40,180 bases of DNA, from positions 1-40,180 of the forward strand of contig NZ_JAERLY010000018.1 of NCBI RefSeq assembly GCF_018256155.1, written 5' to 3'. Positions 36,618 to 40,180 of this stretch are shown here, one piece after another (the stretch's first letter is position 1; each line of letters starts with the position of its first letter). Made by a program: the position numbers and the translations under genes. The notes under the pieces were generated by a model. That model was not told the origin of the DNA, did not search any database, and was given only the letters and a program-made list of their open reading frames with translations. The DNA is from Gluconobacter sp. Dm-62 (GTDB lineage Bacteria > Pseudomonadota > Alphaproteobacteria > Acetobacterales > Acetobacteraceae).

Positions 36618-37454
36618 GAATAATGTCCTTATGATGCTAAAGATATAAAGTCAGTCTTGCCGGGATGGTTGCCGCGATTGATCAAAGCAATCGTGGCTGT
36701 AGATATTTTGGAATATCTGTGAAGCAGCCATCTTCAAAATTTTGGGAAATTTTCAATTTATGATGGTAGGGCACTGCCATGAATACACACGTAATCGTGT
36801 ACTCTTCCCTGAATAGATACCGATTTAGGCTTGGCATCCATTGGTTTGGATGCGGAAAATTTCTTGGGCCTTTCCTGATAAGACTGTGAGTGAATTGTCT
36901 GTATTGGGGGACGAACAAACAGATAGACCTCTTGGGTTTATTTTCCCCAGGAACTACAGCAGGCTACGCGTTGATGATCGCCGCTTACTGAACGGCACCA
37001 TCTTTATTAACTGAAACGGCCCGCTCCGGCCCCGGGGCATCATGGGAATACGGACCACACAAGACGCTGTGCAACCGCTGGAAGCGTTGGAGTGTATGGC
37101 CGTTCGCGTCTTCCTGACATCGAGATAGGTTAGTGACGATTGATACCTAACCGTAACCTAAGGACTACTGGGATAGCGGAGCTATGACGTTGAATGGTCA
37201 GGGACGCTCTTGAGGAAAAAGGGATTGGACCGCGCATTTTAAGACGGAGACCCCGCAGAAGACCGCTCAAATATGGCTGATGCCCCACCGTTCCCTTCTC
37301 AGCCATCTGTCTCGCTGCAACAGTCATGTGTTGGCGATGAAATCCTAAGGCTCGGGAGTGAACTCTTTCATGAGCCTCTCCTGAAGGTGATGTTCCTGAT
37401 GGACAGACTGGGGCGTTATGCTCATCTCCCCTCCTCTGAGGATCAAAAAGCACG
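36618..37454. other. Gene-poor stretch upstream of the dihydroxyacetone kinase gene
   Basis: It holds an IS5-type transposase remnant (36886-37117), listed separately, and a small palindrome ACACG-TAAT-CGTGT at 36787-36800. Opposing frames of 60-107 codons between 37130 and 37455 have no recognisable content or ribosome site. The promoter for the kinase gene presumably lies here but was not clear. Confidence 0.5.
36886..37117 (+). pseudogene. IS5-family transposase N-terminal remnant
   Basis: From a GTG at 36886 the frame reads VSELSVLGDEQTDR, then FPRNYSRLRVDDRRLLNGTI and IFIN before a TGA (37012-37014). After a frame change it continues EYGPHKTLCNRWKRWSV until 37117. These are the conserved N-terminal blocks of two-frame IS5 transposases (IS427/IS1031-like). 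The catalytic DDE part and clear terminal inverted repeats are missing, so the copy is dead. Homologous elements are common in acetic acid bacteria. Confidence 0.8.
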
Positions 37455-39071
37455 ATGAAGCGCTTCTATAATCACCGTGATACCCTTGTCGCTGAAGGCA
37501 TTGACGGATTTCTGAGATCTTCAACCGGCCATCATCTCTGCCGACTTGATGGACACGCCAATATCCACGTCGTCCTCAGAAGAGATTGGGATAAATCCAA
37601 AGTAGCGATTATTTCTGGTGGCGGTTCAGGCCATGAACCAGCTCATGCAGGTTTTGTTGGCAAAGGCATGCTGACTGCCGCCGTCTGTGGAGCGCTTTTT
37701 GCTTCTCCCAATGTCGACGCCATCCTCGCTGCCATATTGGAAGTTACCGGGGACGCAGGTTGTTTGCTCATTGTGAAGAATTACACCGGCGACCGTTTGA
37801 ACTTCGGCCTTGCGGCAGAGCAGGCACGGCTTTTGGGAAAGAATGTTGAGCTCGTCATTGTGGCTGATGACATAGCACTGGGTCGCGGTCCTCATGCCCG
37901 CGGAATTGCCGGAACAGTTCTGGTCCAGAAGGTCGCAGGGTATAGGGCGGAGACACGGGCTTCGCTTGCGGAGGTAAAACAGGCTGCCGCTGACGCCATC
38001 AAAGGAACAGTATCACTTGGTCTTTCCCTGTCCGACGTCAATGTCTACGATCCGGAGCACAAAACGCGGCTGAATGAGAAAGAGGCAGAGCTGGGTCTGG
38101 GCATCCATGGCGAGCCTGGTACCGAGCGTATTTCCGTAGATAAGCTGGATGTTCTGGTTTCAAAGGCAGCAGATACTCTTGTCAGGCATCTGACAGATGG
38201 CCAACATGTTATTATGCTTAACATGCTTGGCGCTGTCCCTGTATTAGAGGCGCAGGCCGTTGTAGATGCACTCTACAGAAACAGTATTGCAGATCGCATT
38301 GATTTTCTGATCGGGCCTGCTCCCATGATGACTTCGCTGGATATGTACGGTTTTTCCTTGTCCGCCATTCCAGTACGGGCAAACTTTATCGAGGCGCTGC
38401 AATCACCTGTTGAGCCTTGGGCATGGCCCGGCATTACGCCTTTTAGGGATCTTCAGACCAGGCCCACACCCTCCCTTCCCGAAACCTTCACATATCAGCC
38501 CTCGTCAGATCCTTATATGAGAAATCTTATTACTCGCGGAGCGAAGGTTCTTATCGACAACGAGAAAGATCTGAATGCTCTTGATGCCCAGATCGGTGAC
38601 GGTGATGCAGGGTCCACCTTTGCTGAGGCCAGTCGGGTTATCCTGAAGGAAATCGATCGCCTGCCTCTGGCGTCTCCAAAGGAGCTCTGTGAAACACTCG
38701 GACGCCTTCTGGCTCGTAATGCCGGCGGCTCAAGTGGGGTCCTGCTATCGATCATGTTCGCAACAGCTGGTCAGGAAAAGTCATGGCGCAAAGGGCTTGA
38801 GGCAGGTTTAGAGCGTATGCACAGATATGGTGGCGCATCCGCAGGAGATCGAACAATGCTTGACGCCTTGTTCCCAGCTATTGCTGCGCTTCAAAATGGT
38901 AACCTCGATCAAGCAGCCAAAGCGGCTCGCGAAGGCGCAGATGCGACACGCGCAATGCCTGCCCGCGCTGGACGTGCAGCCTATGTTCCAAAAGAACAGC
39001 TCAAAAATATACCCGATCCAGGAGCAGAAGCTATTGCACGCCTTCTGGAAGGAATCTCGGAAATTTCTTGA
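37455..39071 (+). CDS. dhaK: Dihydroxyacetone kinase, ATP-dependent DhaK-DhaL fusion
   Basis: The 538-residue enzyme phosphorylates dihydroxyacetone to DHAP with ATP. The DhaK half (about 1-330) has ISGGGSGHEPAHAGF with H60 and the substrate-binding histidine H218 in GLGIHGEPGTER, the residue that forms a covalent hemiaminal. The DhaL half has the Mg-ATP aspartates in LDAQIGDGDAGSTF and RNAGGSSGVLL. The fusion marks the ATP-dependent (Citrobacter/eukaryote-like) type rather than the PTS-dependent one. It lets the cell re-use DHA made by periplasmic glycerol oxidation, a typical acetic acid bacterium trait. The Shine-Dalgarno is weak. Confidence 0.95.
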   Translation: MKRFYNHRDTLVAEGIDGFLRSSTGHHLCRLDGHANIHVVLRRDWDKSKVAIISGGGSGHEPAHAGFVGKGMLTAAVCGALFASPNVDAILAAILEVTGDAGCLLIVKNYTGDRLNFGLAAEQARLLGKNVELVIVADDIALGRGPHARGIAGTVLVQKVAGYRAETRASLAEVKQAAADAIKGTVSLGLSLSDVNVYDPEHKTRLNEKEAELGLGIHGEPGTERISVDKLDVLVSKAADTLVRHLTDGQHVIMLNMLGAVPVLEAQAVVDALYRNSIADRIDFLIGPAPMMTSLDMYGFSLSAIPVRANFIEALQSPVEPWAWPGITPFRDLQTRPTPSLPETFTYQPSSDPYMRNLITRGAKVLIDNEKDLNALDAQIGDGDAGSTFAEASRVILKEIDRLPLASPKELCETLGRLLARNAGGSSGVLLSIMFATAGQEKSWRKGLEAGLERMHRYGGASAGDRTMLDALFPAIAALQNGNLDQAAKAAREGADATRAMPARAGRAAYVPKEQLKNIPDPGAEAIARLLEGISEIS

Positions 39072-39076
39072 ATAAA

Positions 39077-39122
39077 GAAGTGACGCGTTACGTCTGAAGA
39101 AGGTATTTCGTAACGCGCCTTC
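39077..39122. terminator. Bidirectional terminator after the dihydroxyacetone kinase gene
   Basis: CGCGTTACG (39084-39092) and CGTAACGCG (39109-39117) form a perfect 9-bp stem around a 16-base loop, extended by GAAG and CTTC at the base (39077-39080, 39119-39122). AAATTATTT follows. It lies between the convergent kinase gene and the minus-strand unknown gene, so it can serve both. Confidence 0.6.
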
Positions 39123-39167
39123 AAATTATTTAGGTGATAGAAAAATCAATAATATTATAAATGAATA

Positions 39168-40011
39168 TTAAAATTCCGCATCTATGATGGATTTTTCCAG
39201 ATGAGGCATAACATGCGACAAATAGGAATATTTTTCGCAATATTTCTTTTCTGCCATGTAGGGTCTATCGAGCATTTCAAGTGCCGCCTTCCCAAAATTT
39301 TCATCACTTTCATTTATGGAAACAAACATATCGCTTCCACCATATTGAACTGAAGGATGCAATTCATAACAATCAAATAATTGGTCTATAGATATTTGCG
39401 ATCGTGTGGAAAGAAGCTTGGTAGGTTCGAGTTTGAATTTTGTCGAAAGCTCCTCCTTTATGGGGGCAGCACTTTCGTTGGATCTGATAGTAATTTCACG
39501 AAGATAACCCTCCGAATATTTCCCATCGATCCTTTGTGATCTGTGATCGCTCGTCTTAGAGAGAGCAAGACGAATATATGCCCCCAGATCAGCGGCTGAC
39601 ATAGGTAGAGCCTGATACATCAGGGGTGTATCAGGATCGGTTGTCGATGTTCCCGTAGCCCACTGGTAACTGTAGAAACATTTCTTTGATCTAACGAGAG
39701 TAATGCGTCTCGCTTGAGGAACATTTTGCCATGCTTCAAACGGATTAAGAATTGCAGTGTCTTTGGGCCTAGAAACCAGTTCGTATTTATTTAAATTTAC
39801 GGGCCACCCGTATTCATACCATTTTCCATTTTTCCGCTTATAAGCAATCCATGCGCTCACTCGATTGCCAATACCAAGGGAATAGTATCCTAATACCAAA
39901 GCAGGGCGCCGCTGCAGGAAATATGGACCCGCAGCACTCTTGGCTATGGTAGTAACTGCTGCATCGACAGCGGATTGTTTGGCTCTGATTAAATCACCGA
40001 TAAAAAATCAT
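39168..40011 (-). pseudogene. Unknown gene, apparently frameshifted near its start
   Basis: The main frame runs 243 codons from a TTG at 39899 to 39168. It remains open upstream and gives IGDLIRAKQSAVDAAVTTIA then KSAAGPYFLQRRPALVLGYY, which is clearly protein-like. The only good start is an ATG at 40011, in another frame because of the six-A run at 40002-40007; one base fewer would give MIFIGDLIRAK and a product of about 280 residues. The protein has YYSLGIGNRVSAWIAYKRKN and many charged residues in its C-terminal half, without a membrane segment. The region is AT-rich compared with its neighbours, suggesting transfer. I do not recognise the family. It may instead be functional from TTG, or be a phase-variable or mis-read gene. 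Confidence 0.6.
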
Positions 40012-40106
40012 CGCTCAATTAATTTCTCCAGATCTCTTGCAAGAATCACCCAAAGGCCTTTCAACGTGACATACATCACCACGAATATTATGAGATTACC
40101 AGTCAT
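40008..40106 (-). CDS. Small single-span membrane protein, 32 residues
   Basis: The ORF reads MTGNLIIFVVMYVTLKGLWV then ILARDLEKLIER and TGA. The first 23 residues form a hydrophobic helix and the rest is a charged amphipathic tail, like small membrane proteins. It overlaps the ATG of the next gene by four bases (ATGA), the arrangement of translationally coupled genes. No strong Shine-Dalgarno is visible. It could be a real small gene or the C-terminal end of a longer protein. Its pairing with the unknown gene is the main support. Confidence 0.45.
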   Translation of the reverse strand: MTGNLIIFVVMYVTLKGLWVILARDLEKLIER

Positions 40107-40180
40107 GGGCAATGAGGGTACTCGATCCTAAGTCCCTCACCTGGGTCGCAATGACTCATTTCTCATCTCATTCAGACATC

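Noticed and set aside
36682-36918. Minus-strand 78-codon frame
   Set aside because: It overlaps the start of the transposase remnant and shows no conserved pattern.
37130-37453. Opposing frames of 61 and 107 codons before the kinase gene
   Set aside because: They overlap each other, have no known motif and may only be leftover of decayed mobile DNA.
39940-40131. Plus-strand 63-codon frame at the right edge
   Set aside because: It is antisense to the unknown gene and the small membrane protein frame, and has no protein-like features of its own.
1-40180. CRISPR arrays, tRNA and rRNA genes, prophage or intact insertion sequences
   Set aside because: None was seen by eye; no repeat-spacer pattern or tRNA-like clover sequence was noticed, though a covariance search could not be run.

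Overview
The window looks like chromosomal DNA of an alphaproteobacterium, most likely an acetic acid bacterium (Acetobacteraceae). This is inferred from the moderately GC-rich, densely packed genes, the large number of short-chain dehydrogenases and other oxidoreductases with their own regulators, a fused dihydroxyacetone kinase, and a remnant of an IS5-type transposase. No rRNA, tRNA or CRISPR array was seen. Most genes are ordinary accessory metabolism; the unusual material is mostly broken genes and regulatory sites.

Region 1 (1-5.6 kb): a DUF1203 gene, ada, a 2OG-Fe(II) oxygenase and a truncated alkB-like remnant form an alkylation-repair operon. A TetR regulator then faces a coniferyl-type aldehyde dehydrogenase and a small NAD(P)-binding protein across a promoter flanked by two nearly identical inverted operators. 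Region 2 (5.6-9.6 kb): LysR facing an SDR and an alpha/beta hydrolase, a DUF2256 gene, a hypothetical gene, and a short graveyard with pieces of a UmuC-like polymerase and an SDR.

Region 3 (9.7-17.1 kb): a GFA-family protein, an MFS exporter facing a GcvA-type LysR, a PheA/TfdB-type FAD monooxygenase facing a MarR regulator across a clear palindromic operator, a methyltransferase with a signal peptide, and a luciferase-like flavin oxidoreductase. Region 4 (17.2-25.8 kb): a co-directional set of MocR regulator, S9 peptidase, TonB-dependent receptor and Tat-exported amidohydrolase, with a PaiB-like gene divergent from it. This set probably takes up and degrades a peptide or amide compound.

Region 5 (26.3-34 kb): a LOV-domain hybrid histidine kinase interrupted by a single in-frame amber codon just before the photoactive-cysteine motif, then the four-gene ligase-associated DNA-damage-response module (PdeM and Lhr-type helicase on the minus strand; MBL exonuclease and ATP-dependent ligase on the plus strand). 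Region 6 (34-40.2 kb): a sugar-porter MFS gene, an SDR, an IS5-family transposase remnant, the DhaK-DhaL fusion kinase, and an AT-rich right edge. That edge holds an unknown gene apparently frameshifted in a T6 tract, preceded by a 32-residue membrane peptide gene.

No wholly new multi-gene system could be demonstrated. The strongest items for follow-up are the interrupted LOV kinase, the two operator arrangements, the right-edge gene pair and the peptidase/receptor/amidohydrolase cluster.
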